Source of the DNA: Crocinitomix catalasitica ATCC 23190
Lineage (GTDB): Bacteria > Bacteroidota > Bacteroidia > Flavobacteriales_D > Crocinitomicaceae
DNA length: 64,000 nt
Assembly: GCF_000621625.1 (NCBI RefSeq)
Contig: NZ_JHXV01000012.1
Coordinates: 62,001-126,000, forward strand
Direction of reading: 5' to 3'
Translations under genes and position numbers: made by a program
Shown here: positions 26,987 to 35,585 of the stretch, in pieces
Layout of the letters: each line of letters opens with the position of its first letter
How positions within the stretch are numbered: the stretch's first letter is position 1
Notes under the pieces: generated by a model
The model's database searches: none
Told to the model about the DNA's origin: nothing
The model's input: the letters and a program-made list of their open reading frames with translations, nothing else

Positions 26987-27640
26987 TTAAAGCACAGCTT
27001 GCGCGACTTCATCTTCTCCGGCAATAATTTCGAAGGTTGTATTATTTTGAACCTTGTCATTGAGTACTTCAACCAAAGTTTTTGCAACATCGGCTCTTGA
27101 TATTTTACCTGCTTTATTCAACTTCTCTTTCAATTCTATTTTGCCAGTTGGTCCGTTATCCGTTAATTGACCTGGACGTACGATACTGTATGGCACACCG
27201 CTTTCTCGCAAATGTTCGTCTGCATTTTGTTTAGCTTTTAAATAATCTTTTAAGGACTCACTTTGGCTCGGGTTATCTGCGCCCATCGAACTGAGCATCA
27301 CGAATTTTTTAATACCTGCGAGCTGCGCTGCGTCCGTCATTTTTTTTGCACCTTCTTGATCTACTGCTATCACATTTTTCCCTTTCGATCCTGCTGCAAA
27401 AATCACTTTATCTGCATCCATTACAGCTTCAGTTAAATTAGCTGTTAAGTCTGCCATAACCGTCGCGACATTGTCCTTTTCAAATCGATTGTTCTGCTCT
27501 TTAGTCCGCACCATTGCAATCGGTGTATACAGATTCGATTCTTTTAATAATTGTATGATCATTCTACCAGTTGTTCCATTGGCACCGGCGACTAATACTT
27601 TTTCTTTATCCATCTTTATTTTTGTGATTAATTGATTCAA
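26987..27640 (-). CDS. NAD(P)-binding SDR-like protein, 217 aa
   Basis: Rossmann start VLVAGANGTTGRMIIQLL (GxxGxxG) at about residues 15-32, VIFAAGSKGKN in the middle, and VPYSIVRPGQLTDNGP near residue 150, the pattern of NmrA/YwnB-type atypical short-chain dehydrogenases. These act as NADP-dependent reductases or redox sensors. A shorter start at MDKEKVLVAGANGTTG (residue 10) is likely, because it leaves 6 residues before the glycine motif; I keep the longer frame for the coordinates. Cytoplasmic. It is divergent from the small protein gene at 27829. Confidence 0.85.
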   Translation of the reverse strand: MNQLITKIKMDKEKVLVAGANGTTGRMIIQLLKESNLYTPIAMVRTKEQNNRFEKDNVATVMADLTANLTEAVMDADKVIFAAGSKGKNVIAVDQEGAKKMTDAAQLAGIKKFVMLSSMGADNPSQSESLKDYLKAKQNADEHLRESGVPYSIVRPGQLTDNGPTGKIELKEKLNKAGKISRADVAKTLVEVLNDKVQNNTTFEIIAGEDEVAQAVL

Positions 27641-27828
27641 TCATCCAAGTCTTGGACAATAAAATGAACCAGACACATGTTTAATGCAGTTCATTTCTCG
27701 TTTAGAGGAATATAAGTAAAATAAGGCGTTTTTCCAAGGTTTAAGCCATTTGATTTTAAAAAGTATGCTTCAAGTCTACCTTCAATATTTTTATAAATAG
27801 TGGCATTAGAATTTGTATATTACACCCA

Positions 27829-28443
27829 ATGAGATTAAGCCTTACTATTTTATTGATCACTATCACCTGTGGAAGCTTTGGGCAAAAACCGAACCTTTCA
27901 GACATTCAATTTGCAGAACGGAAGGATACGACCGCAAGCATTTATGCTACCCTTCATATTAAAGATACATCGGCTTTAATTCTGCACTATAATATATACA
28001 CGAGTAGAGCTTACAATTATACAGCCAACTATATCATTTTTTATGAAAACGGTAAAATTGAATTGACGACTACGTCATTCGATCATATCGAAAATAAAGC
28101 CACACGCCTGAAGGTTAAAGGTAAATCGCGTAAACCTTTCTTTGAATTATTAAATGACATCATAGATTCGAACAGATATACATTTAACCAGTATCAATTA
28201 AATATTCAGGAAAAAAAGATGATTGATCCAAAAGAAAACGATTTTCAGTCCATACCAATAGACATTTCACATGGTGCAACCTATCGCATTGAATTTATAA
28301 AAGGGAATGGAATTAGCAGTTATTCAACCTTTGAGCCAAAGACATATATAGACGCAGATTTTCCTGGAAAAGAAGAAAGAATTCGTTTTATGGTATTGTT
28401 CAAAGATTTGGAAGCTGTTTTTAATGAAGCAATTGCGAAATAA
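27829..28443 (+). CDS. Exported hypothetical protein, 204 aa
   Basis: Signal peptide ending at CGSFGQ (about residue 18). The mature protein is beta-rich with charged loops (KVKGKSRKPFFELLNDIID), without a known motif. It is one of the few plus-strand genes of the left half, and it is convergent with the response-regulator gene at 28475-28879. Function unknown. Confidence 0.65.
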   Translation: MRLSLTILLITITCGSFGQKPNLSDIQFAERKDTTASIYATLHIKDTSALILHYNIYTSRAYNYTANYIIFYENGKIELTTTSFDHIENKATRLKVKGKSRKPFFELLNDIIDSNRYTFNQYQLNIQEKKMIDPKENDFQSIPIDISHGATYRIEFIKGNGISSYSTFEPKTYIDADFPGKEERIRFMVLFKDLEAVFNEAIAK

Positions 28444-28474
28444 GCGATCAACAATTCAAATACACGCAGTCGAT

Positions 28475-28879
28475 TTAATCCTTAAAATAATGGGCCCAAA
28501 TTTCCTTTACTTTTTCTTCAGTTAAAGGCTTTTCTATTAACCCTTTAATTGTCGGTTTAAAATCGTTGGCTTTATTCAAATCTTTTGGGTTGTTTGATGT
28601 TGTGAGCATCATGACAATAACACCTGTTTTTCTTTCTGCCGGTAAATCTTTATAATTCTCAAGAAATTCAAACCCGTCCATATAAGGCATATTGATATCT
28701 AAAAGAATCAATTCAGGGAGATCTTCTGAAGCGCAAGAATTAATATAATCTAATGCTTCTTGACCATTTTCAGCAATATTGATGGAATCGACTAGCTTCA
28801 ATTCATTCAATAGCATTTTATGTAAAAAATTCGTTGCCAAATCATCTTCAACGAGTAATATATTCTTTAATTTTTTCAT
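28475..28879 (-). CDS. Single-domain response regulator, 134 aa
   Basis: One receiver domain: acidic pocket VEDDL at residues 10-14, phosphoacceptor aspartate in LILLDINMP (about residue 61), switch threonine in MLTTS and lysine in IEKPL. There is no output domain, so it must act by phosphotransfer or protein binding. Only 81 bp from the kinase gene at 28961, and likely to be in one transcript with it. This looks like the receiver of a chemotaxis-like or phosphorelay signalling chain. Confidence 0.9.
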   Translation of the reverse strand: MKKLKNILLVEDDLATNFLHKMLLNELKLVDSINIAENGQEALDYINSCASEDLPELILLDINMPYMDGFEFLENYKDLPAERKTGVIVMMLTTSNNPKDLNKANDFKPTIKGLIEKPLTEEKVKEIWAHYFKD

Positions 28880-28960
28880 TTCAATTGCATGCGTAGTTTA
28901 AACAATCATCGATCCAAACGTTTTAAATATTTAGGAAAATCACAAATTTCAAACGCCTGA

Positions 28961-30454
28961 TTAAGTTTTATTTTTTAAATATACATAAAATGTAGAACCC
29001 ACATCTACTTCACTCTTAACATCTATCTTTCCACCGTATTTTTCTATTGATCTTTTGATCATATAAAGTCCTATTCCACTCCCTTCATTCTGCGTATAAA
29101 TTCGTTTGAATAAACCAAATAATTTTTCACGTTGTGTTTTTAAATTTATTCCTAAACCGTTATCAGTAAATGCCAAACACAAATAATCACCTTCTATCTT
29201 TGCTGTTATATCAATTTTTAATTTTCGATTCGGTGAATGATATTTCACTGCATTACTTATTAAATTCTGAAAAATACTGATCAATACTCTTCTTGAAAAT
29301 TTAACTGTCGGATATTCGAAAGCTGTTGAAACTTCGCCATCAACCGCTTTTATTTTCATACGCAGATTATTATGCACTTCTTTAAATACATTTTCCAATC
29401 TCAATTCTTCTTCGTCGTCCTCAAGATCCCCTTCCTGTGTTACTTTTACTAAGTCTGCAATAATTCGACTTGCTTGGTCGGTTGAAATCTCAAGATATTC
29501 TTTAATTTGTTTCGTTCTTTCATCCTCTAAATCCAATCCCTTCATTAAAGCTATATGCAAACCTTTAATATTATCGACAGGCACTTTTAAATCATGCGTA
29601 GCGATATAGGCAAACTCTTGTAGTTCTTTTATTTTATCTTCATTCTTATTAAAAATCTCCTCCAGCCTATGACTCATTATATTTAAAGAGTCGCCCAGCA
29701 AAGCCAATTCATCATTGCCTTTTAATTTTGTTTGCATGCCGAATTTTCCAGCACTCACCTTCTGTGCTAAGTCACTCAATTTGTAAATAGAGTCCAAAAT
29801 CGAATTAACAACCTGCCTCGCTACAATAAAACCGACAACAATACCGATAATTCCTAAAATAAAAATAATGGTCGAAGCCGACTTTAAATTGTTCAACAGC
29901 TCGTTCTGAGAAGACTCATATTGATGATTATAGCGTGATTGTAAACGATTAATACCATCGTCTATCATAAAGTGTATGGGAGCCGTCTGCTGACTAATCA
30001 TAATTCGTGCCTCCTTCAATTTAGCCTTATCCTCATAATCCTGCTTCGTAACAAGAATATTGATCAATTCTTTATTGAGTACTATCAACTTTTCTGACTG
30101 ATCAATTATATCTTCAAATAACTTACTTTTCGAATCGTTTGCGGTAAGCGTCTTATTAATGGTTGAAATTTTAGATTTAAAATGTGGTAATTCAACATCT
30201 ACTAAAGCATTTATTTTATTGACTGCTCTTTTATCGTAATTGGCCACCCAAGTATTGTTCAATAGTCCGAGCTCTCTATTCAACATTTTGTATTCGTCTA
30301 ATAATTTTAAGGTAGGTCCAGAATTTTCTTTTAATTCTATGAATGTGTTTTTGGCGCGATAAGTAATCACTTGATTAATGACGATCTCAGCTAAGAGTAC
30401 TATGATAAGGAAACCAAATGCTATAATTAATTTTTTCTGAATCTTCATTTTCAA
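28961..30454 (-). CDS. Membrane sensor histidine kinase with 4HB-type sensor and HAMP, 497 aa
   Basis: Two membrane helices (about 8-28 and 190-212) enclose a periplasmic four-helix-bundle domain of about 160 residues like that of chemoreceptors. A HAMP domain follows (NSILDSIYKLSDLAQKVSAGK), then the dimerisation helix with the phosphorylated histidine in FAYIATHDLKVPVDN (about residue 285), and the ATPase with N-box NLISNAVKYH, G1 FTDNGLGINL, F-box LFGLFKRI and G2 GSGIGLYMI. No receiver is fused, so the signal leaves through the stand-alone receivers and the Hpt protein. It follows the binding-protein gene by 4 bp, so the periplasmic ligand protein may bind its sensor. Confidence 0.93.
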   Translation of the reverse strand: MKMKIQKKLIIAFGFLIIVLLAEIVINQVITYRAKNTFIELKENSGPTLKLLDEYKMLNRELGLLNNTWVANYDKRAVNKINALVDVELPHFKSKISTINKTLTANDSKSKLFEDIIDQSEKLIVLNKELINILVTKQDYEDKAKLKEARIMISQQTAPIHFMIDDGINRLQSRYNHQYESSQNELLNNLKSASTIIFILGIIGIVVGFIVARQVVNSILDSIYKLSDLAQKVSAGKFGMQTKLKGNDELALLGDSLNIMSHRLEEIFNKNEDKIKELQEFAYIATHDLKVPVDNIKGLHIALMKGLDLEDERTKQIKEYLEISTDQASRIIADLVKVTQEGDLEDDEEELRLENVFKEVHNNLRMKIKAVDGEVSTAFEYPTVKFSRRVLISIFQNLISNAVKYHSPNRKLKIDITAKIEGDYLCLAFTDNGLGINLKTQREKLFGLFKRIYTQNEGSGIGLYMIKRSIEKYGGKIDVKSEVDVGSTFYVYLKNKT

Positions 30455-30458
30455 AGAA

Positions 30459-31610
30459 TTATTCGTTTATCAAGCTAACCTCACCTTTCCCAGTCGATTC
30501 ATAGAGCGAAAAATATATACCTCTTGATGTTCCATCCTCATTGATACGTAAATTTCCACAAACGCCTTGATAATGCTCCATTTTCAAAATTGACTCTATC
30601 AACCAATCTCCAAAAGCTTCTGTTTCTTTTTTATCTTTATTTACTTTTTTTATTTCATTTAAAGTTAATCGCATAGCGTCATAGGCTTGCATTGCCGGCC
30701 AAACAGAAAATAGTTTTTCATTATATTTATTTTCATAATCATTTAAAAAATTCTCCGCTAAAATGTAATTTCCATCTTTAGCCGTAAAAAATGGAAACTC
30801 GGTGTTGATTAAGGTACCTTCAGAATTGTCATACAGTTCAGGATCCATCATTGTAGTTGCACCAAAAAATTGTGCGGTTATTCCTACTTCCCTAATTTGT
30901 TTCATCGCAAATCCAAACTCTTTATAACCAAAGAAAACGTATGCATCATAGGCTTCTGTTTGCATCAAACTAATGTCATCAGAAAAATCTTCCTGTCCTA
31001 CTCCTACTTCCAATATTTTGTTTTCAATACCAACTTCATCTAAAATTCTTTTTACTTCCATTGCCCCACGTTTCATAAAATCATTAGGATATTGTAATAT
31101 AATAACTTTCTGCAGATTTAATTGAATAATTCTAAGCGCAACCAACCCCATCGCATCCTCTGTAGACTTAGCAATGTTAAAGGTGTTTTTATTCAAACTG
31201 GCCAATAAATGATCATTATTTAAAGGATTCACTAAAATGACATTTTCTGCCAATATTTTATCTTGAACAGCTATTGTTCCATCCGTATTACTAATGAATA
31301 AGACATCAATATTATGCTCTTTTCTTAGTTTATTGTAAGCTGGAATTGCATTTTTTTTATCCCACTGATCATCTTCAATAAAAAAGTTCACTTTAGGCTC
31401 GTTTGGAGCACGTTGCTTATTGTATTGCTCAATAACCAATTCCATGGCTTGTGATGGAGCAATCCCCAAATCAGTAGCTCTTGTAGTTAATGGACCAATA
31501 TATCCGATATTAATCTCTTTAATTTCATGACTGGAACAACCTGTTAAGCATACAATTAAAGCAATAAATGCCATTTGATTGAAGAGAACGAAGTACGATT
31601 TAATTTTCAT
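30459..31610 (-). CDS. Periplasmic-binding lipoprotein (LivJ/LivK type), 383 aa
   Basis: Lipobox at LTGCSSH (cysteine near 24). The mature part is a type I periplasmic binding fold (IGYIGPLTT, DVLFISNTDGT, IILQYPNDFMKRGAMEVK, AYVFFGYKEFGFAMKQI), about 360 residues as in amino-acid or amide binding proteins of ABC importers. No permease or ATPase gene is near. Its stop is 4 bp before the kinase gene, so it is better explained as the ligand-binding partner of that kinase than as an importer subunit. Ligand unknown. Confidence 0.88.
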   Translation of the reverse strand: MKIKSYFVLFNQMAFIALIVCLTGCSSHEIKEINIGYIGPLTTRATDLGIAPSQAMELVIEQYNKQRAPNEPKVNFFIEDDQWDKKNAIPAYNKLRKEHNIDVLFISNTDGTIAVQDKILAENVILVNPLNNDHLLASLNKNTFNIAKSTEDAMGLVALRIIQLNLQKVIILQYPNDFMKRGAMEVKRILDEVGIENKILEVGVGQEDFSDDISLMQTEAYDAYVFFGYKEFGFAMKQIREVGITAQFFGATTMMDPELYDNSEGTLINTEFPFFTAKDGNYILAENFLNDYENKYNEKLFSVWPAMQAYDAMRLTLNEIKKVNKDKKETEAFGDWLIESILKMEHYQGVCGNLRINEDGTSRGIYFSLYESTGKGEVSLINE

Positions 31611-31622
31611 AAAATATTCGAA

Positions 31623-32357
31623 TTAAAACCTAATTTTATATTCCAAACCATACCCAAATCCATAATTATCATTCGGTAAATAATCATTAATTCGGAATTC
31701 AAGTACGGCATAAAGTTGATCAATTATTCTTAATCCGAGCTGATGCTCTGTCACAAACTTCATCATTACTTTATTATTATCACTTAAAAAATTCTGATCA
31801 ATAAAGCCACCAATATAAATTCTGTCGTTCAAGACGGTCGGCAAAATTTTTAATTTATACACATGTTCTATTTGCGTTAAGTATTCTGTTTGCTTATTCT
31901 GCGCGAATTGAATAAAAAAGGGATTAATGGAATATGAAAGATTCAATTTTTTAAAGAAATTGCGTAACCCTTTTGATTTATGCAAACTCCAGCGAAATCC
32001 AAATTTGAGCACATCATTATTAATACCTGATTTTAAAACCCATTGACTTGTAAAATCTAAAGGAATATTTTTCATGAAATTCCACCGTACATTCTGCTCA
32101 GAATAATAATTACTTAAATCTGATGTACGTGTAGGACCTTGAAAATTCGTTAAAGAAAAATATTGAATACGATGTGGCAAAATTGCCAATATATTCAAAG
32201 TCATGACACTGAATTCTCGGGTATCATAATAACCGTTAAAATCTAGAAAACCTTTATTAATGTGTTTGGCTTGTTTAATCTCTGTTGTATCTTGAGCGTA
32301 ACCATTTGAATTTACAGTTAGTAAAAGCAAACAATATATGTAAAATTGGCAACGCAT
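31623..32357 (-). CDS. Predicted outer-membrane protein, DUF2490-like, 244 aa
   Basis: Signal peptide of about 21 residues (ending GYAQ). The rest alternates polar and hydrophobic residues, has repeated aromatic belts, and ends in a phenylalanine (GLEYKIRF), the usual mark for beta-barrel insertion. Overall pattern resembles DUF2490 barrels. It is located between the receiver (12 bp after it) and the binding protein (12 bp before it), so it belongs to the signalling operon, perhaps as channel or ligand receptor. That role is inferred. Confidence 0.65.
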   Translation of the reverse strand: MRCQFYIYCLLLLTVNSNGYAQDTTEIKQAKHINKGFLDFNGYYDTREFSVMTLNILAILPHRIQYFSLTNFQGPTRTSDLSNYYSEQNVRWNFMKNIPLDFTSQWVLKSGINNDVLKFGFRWSLHKSKGLRNFFKKLNLSYSINPFFIQFAQNKQTEYLTQIEHVYKLKILPTVLNDRIYIGGFIDQNFLSDNNKVMMKFVTEHQLGLRIIDQLYAVLEFRINDYLPNDNYGFGYGLEYKIRF

Positions 32358-32369
32358 GGCTATTCAGTA

Positions 32370-32744
32370 TTAACTTGCCAATAACATATTCAATTTATTA
32401 ATAGTAAATGGTTTTTGGAGGAATACAATTTCTTCGGCAAATGTCAATTTATCACTATATTTTTTAAAATCTTGCCCAGTTAAAATAGCAATTTTCTTAT
32501 GATTTAGATCCACACGATTTCTAATCACACCTTTAAGGACATCTAAGCCGTCAAAAGCAGGCATTTCCAGGTCAATGAGCATTACATCAATGTCTAGATC
32601 ATTTTGGAGGATATAATCTAATGCAAGCCTACCATCATCGAAAATGATAATATTGGCATTTTGATATTCCGATAAAATTAAGTGATGAATATAAGCCGTT
32701 ACAGCAGAATCGTCATCTAAAAGTAAAAAAGTTAACTGTTTCAT
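32370..32744 (-). CDS. Single-domain response regulator, first gene of signalling operon, 124 aa
   Basis: Receiver: LLDDDS (residues 8-13), aspartate in VMLIDLEMP (about residue 58), switch region AILTGQ and lysine in FLQKPF. No output domain. First of five genes 32744-28475 on the minus strand, with gaps of 12, 12, 4 and 81 bp. Together with the divergent Hpt gene at 33142 it forms a phosphorelay set. Confidence 0.9.
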   Translation of the reverse strand: MKQLTFLLLDDDSAVTAYIHHLILSEYQNANIIIFDDGRLALDYILQNDLDIDVMLIDLEMPAFDGLDVLKGVIRNRVDLNHKKIAILTGQDFKKYSDKLTFAEEIVFLQKPFTINKLNMLLAS

Positions 32745-33141
32745 GGGATAGGTTTTGTTATTGTTGAATTCAAACAGTAACAGTACACAGTAATAATTGC
32801 AAGGCTCTGCAACAATTAAAACACTCCTTTTCTACTTTATAATTAAATATAATGACGCATATACATTATTATATTAAACGATAAGTAAAATTCAGAAATC
32901 TTTTAATTACACTTTTGTAAAGTTACTAAAGATGAATTCGCGAATAAATTATTAAATAAGTTATAATTTGGGTTAATCTAAAGTAAAGATGCAAATAACT
33001 AAGACGCGAAAAAAGAAACCTCGATGACAACATGTTTTTACTCGATAATTGACATCAAATAAAAATTTTCATTTATATTGTTTGACCGTCCTAATCTTAT
33101 TTTTAAAAGGATTTTGCACGCAATAACCTTTATTACCAACC
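32745..33141. promoter_or_regulatory. 397-bp divergent gap of phosphorelay cluster
   Basis: Separates the divergent receiver and Hpt genes. It must hold both promoters; AT-rich stretches near 32830-32900 and 33060-33130 are candidates, but no clean TAnnTTTG with a -33 partner was found. I see no open frame or strong hairpin. Confidence 0.4.
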
Positions 33142-33483
33142 ATGACACATAATACCAAAGCACTGGCTACATTTTTTGATGCTGATGAAAAACGAATGAA
33201 TTTTCTAAAGGCCATTCTCCCGATCTATGTTCAAGAGTTGAATAAGGCGGTCGTTCAAATGAAGAATGCTTATCAGGCAAAAGATACTGATGCCTTTTTG
33301 GCTATTATTCATAAAATGAAAGGCTCGGCTTTAACTTTTGGTGCAAAACCTGTTTCATCGGAATGTATTTTAATTGAAGATAAGTATGAGCTGAGTAAGG
33401 ATATTACTGAAATTGATATTGAGGTTTTGTTGGTAGCTGTTGAAGAGCTCAATGCGCTGTTTTCGGGTGAAGAAGGGAATTGA
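33142..33483 (+). CDS. Hpt-domain phosphotransfer protein, 113 aa
   Basis: A four-helix Hpt domain: IHKMKGSALTFGAKPV carries the histidine (residue 57) with the following K-G-S, which matches the H-x-x-K-G-S pattern of phosphotransfer domains. No other domain. Divergent from the signalling operon and probably its partner: it can shuttle phosphate between the two receivers and other chains. Ends 14 bases before a tandem-repeat region. Confidence 0.88.
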   Translation: MTHNTKALATFFDADEKRMNFLKAILPIYVQELNKAVVQMKNAYQAKDTDAFLAIIHKMKGSALTFGAKPVSSECILIEDKYELSKDITEIDIEVLLVAVEELNALFSGEEGN

Positions 33484-33499
33484 TTTTGGGGGGCATGAT

Positions 33500-33800
33500 C
33501 CGAGCAGACTTACCAACTTCGTTGGTAGCGTTGTTCTGATGTATTTTTTGGGGAGTTCGATTTTTTTGGGCTCGACAGGCTCGATAATTTTTGGAAGCCA
33601 TAACCGAACTGACTTACCAACTTCGTTGGTCGTTGTTCTGATGTTTTTTTTTGGGGAGTTCGATTTTTTTGGGCTCGACAGGCTCGATAATTTTTGGGGG
33701 GCCATAACCGAACTGACTTACCAACTTTGTTGGTTGCGTTGTTCTAGTATTTTTTTAGGGGAGATGTTTTTTAGGCTCGCTTTGCTCGATGGGTATTCGA
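33500..33800. repeat. Three tandem copies of a 104-bp unit
   Basis: Copies are anchored at 33507, 33611 and 33715 by GACTTACCAACTTCGTTGGT, giving two exact steps of 104 bp. Each unit contains the inverted repeat ACCAAC-TTC-GTTGGT, a T-run, and (units 1 and 2) the string GGGCTCGACAGGCTCGATAA. The third unit is diverged in its second half. Non-coding, in the convergent gap between the Hpt gene and the tRNA genes. Confidence 0.85.
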
Positions 33801-33907
33801 CATATAACGGATTACTCGCTTTGCTCGTGATCCTTGGGGACTCCGGTCGAATAAAAGCTTTAAAAATCTGCGATTTTTTTGATCTTTTGTTGTCTTTAGC
33901 TCTCGCT

Positions 33908-33927
33908 CAACCCGAAATTTCGGGTTG
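33908..33927. repeat. Perfect 20-bp palindrome
   Basis: CAACCCGAAATTTCGGGTTG is fully self-complementary, in a 120-bp stretch without genes downstream of tRNA-Arg. It would fold as a strong stem and could be a terminator stem or a protein-binding site. The flanking 33840-33980 also has TTTTGTTGT and ACAACAAAA arms on both sides, extending the possible structure. Confidence 0.6.
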
Positions 33928-33982
33928 GACTCTTGCTCAAAACAACAAAAGCTCACCGCAGAGCGGAAAGCTTTTGTTCTTG

Positions 33983-34056
33983 TGAGCCCGGAAGGATTCG
34001 AACCTTCGACCGCCTCCTTAGAAGGGAGGTGCTCTATCCAGCTGAGCTACAGGCCC
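33983..34056 (-). tRNA. tRNA-Arg (anticodon TCT)
   Basis: On the minus strand GGGCCTG pairs with CGGGCTC as the acceptor stem, the D-arm is GCTCAGCTGGATAGAGC, the anticodon loop is CTTCTAA within CCTCC/GGAGG, and the T-arm is the usual GGTTCGAATCC. The anticodon TCT reads AGA. CCA is not encoded. Third of three tRNA genes on the minus strand. Confidence 0.95.
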
Positions 34057-34089
34057 AATACATAAATGTATTGTACTCAATACTAAAAA

Positions 34090-34121
34090 TAAAAGGAGAT
34101 GAAAAATTCATCTCCTTTTAG
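34090..34121 (-). terminator. Hairpin between tRNA-Pro and tRNA-Arg
   Basis: AAAAGGAGATGAA and TTCATCTCCTTTT form a perfect 13-bp stem with a loop of three or four A, directly downstream of tRNA-Pro on the minus strand. It may act as a terminator or processing site within the tRNA cluster. Confidence 0.7.
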
Positions 34122-34196
34122 TCGGGGTGGCAGGATTCGAACCTGCGACCTCCTCGTCCCAAACGAGGCGCGATGACCGGGCTACGCTACACCCCG
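34122..34196 (-). tRNA. tRNA-Pro (anticodon TGG)
   Basis: Minus strand CGGGGTG and CACCCCG form the acceptor stem; the anticodon loop is TTTGGGA within CCTCG/CGAGG, giving the anticodon TGG for CCA. T-arm GGTTCGAATCC is intact. CCA is not encoded. Confidence 0.95.
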
Positions 34197-34282
34197 TAGC
34201 TGTATGCGAGCGCAAAGATAACTCTTTTTTATTTCTGTGCAACGCAATACTTCTTTTTTTTTAAAAATTTTAAAAAATAATG

Positions 34283-34371
34283 TGGAGAGACGGGGATTCG
34301 AACCCCGGGTACCCGGTTAAGGGTACGCTTGTTTAGCAAACAAGTCCTTTCGGCCTCTCAGGCACCTCTCC
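34283..34371 (-). tRNA. tRNA-Ser (anticodon GCT)
   Basis: An 89-base minus-strand gene with acceptor stem GGAGAGG and CCTCTCC-type complement, the long variable arm of serine tRNAs (GCGTACCCTTAACCGGGTAC) and the anticodon GCT in TTGTTTGCTAAACAA, reading AGC and AGT. First gene of the three-tRNA cluster. Confidence 0.95.
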
Positions 34372-34539
34372 AGTATTTCATTTATAGAGTTACAAGACTA
34401 ATCTTGTTTGACCTCCCAATTGCTATTAAGAAAGCCATTCTCTAGTACTTTTAAAATTCATTTTCAATGAACGCGGGTGCAAATATATGAAATTCATATA
34501 ATGGTAGCGCTAACTTTTTAATAAATTTCAAACTTTTTT

Positions 34540-35523
34540 TTAACGTTCGATTAATGTCGTATCCAAGACTACATTTTCAACAGGATTTTCTTCCTTACTT
34601 TCAATGCGTTTCAATAGTAAGCGAAGTGCTGTAACACCCAAATCATCAATAGGTTGAGCGATAGCTGAAATTTTCATACTAACTAAATCAAACAATTCAA
34701 CATCATCAAAACTCACAATTGTTAAAGCATTAAAAATATCCTTTTCTTGAATAGATTTTTTTAATAAAGCTTTCGCAATTGAATTATTACTACAAAATAT
34801 TCCTGTTGCACCTATTTTTTTGACCTCTTCCAAGGCATTTGAAACTGCTATTTCAATATTGTCATGCGGAATTTGGAAGATTTTAGCATTTTCATCTTTC
34901 AATGCTGCTTTAAACCCTTCTACCCTTTTTGCGATAGAACTAATATGAGAAGGTGATATCGCAAAACAAACTGGCATATTCACCTCTTTGTCTACTAAAT
35001 ATTTTGTCGCTTTAAAGGCACCCTCATAATTTGAAACCGAAACAGAATCTATTGGTAAGTCATCAAAAGTACGATCGACTAATACAACCGGAAATTGTTT
35101 AAAATTTAAACCGATAATATCATTCTTATGTTCGAACGAAGATGCCAGTATCAAACCATCGATATTTCTATTGATTAATTCTGTTATTAATTTCTTTTCC
35201 TTTTGGATGTCTTCGTAACTATTCGATATAATAAGATTATAACCTTTTGCATAAGCATCCTTCTCGATTGCTTTACATAGTGTACCATAAAAAACATTTG
35301 AAATGTCTGGAACAATTACACCGATAGTATTTGTTCGGCCTACCCGCAGGCCACGTGCGTATTGATTGGGTATATAATTTAGTTCTTTGGCTTTTTTTCG
35401 GACGCGTTCCTGCGTTTGTGCATTTATTCCACGTTCGTTTCCTTTATCATTTAATACTAAAGAAACCAAAGCTTTTGAGACACCCAGCACTTCGGCAATG
35501 TCTTTTAAAGAGACTTTTTTCAT
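34540..35523 (-). CDS. LacI-family transcription regulator, 327 aa
   Basis: N-terminal helix-turn-helix SLKDIAEVLGVSKALVSLVL (residues 4-23) and hinge RKKAKELNYIPNQYARGL are of the LacI type. The rest is a periplasmic-binding-like sugar domain (TIGVIVPDISNVFYGTLCKA, FDDVELFDLVSMKISAIAQP). It is a lone gene without sugar-use genes on either side, so target and effector are not shown. Flanked by tRNA genes downstream and by a membrane protein gene upstream. Confidence 0.9.
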   Translation of the reverse strand: MKKVSLKDIAEVLGVSKALVSLVLNDKGNERGINAQTQERVRKKAKELNYIPNQYARGLRVGRTNTIGVIVPDISNVFYGTLCKAIEKDAYAKGYNLIISNSYEDIQKEKKLITELINRNIDGLILASSFEHKNDIIGLNFKQFPVVLVDRTFDDLPIDSVSVSNYEGAFKATKYLVDKEVNMPVCFAISPSHISSIAKRVEGFKAALKDENAKIFQIPHDNIEIAVSNALEEVKKIGATGIFCSNNSIAKALLKKSIQEKDIFNALTIVSFDDVELFDLVSMKISAIAQPIDDLGVTALRLLLKRIESKEENPVENVVLDTTLIER

Positions 35524-35585
35524 TTATTTATTCAATTTTTTGAGGCGATATAAATCTAACTAAAACTTTTAGATATTAAGCTTCA

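Noticed and set aside
33440-33985. Frame of 181 codons on the plus strand after the Hpt gene
   Set aside because: It runs through the 104-bp tandem repeats and the tRNA-side palindrome, repeats the same phrase (LGSTGSIIFG-like) because of the DNA repeat and has no family-like sequence. It is non-coding.
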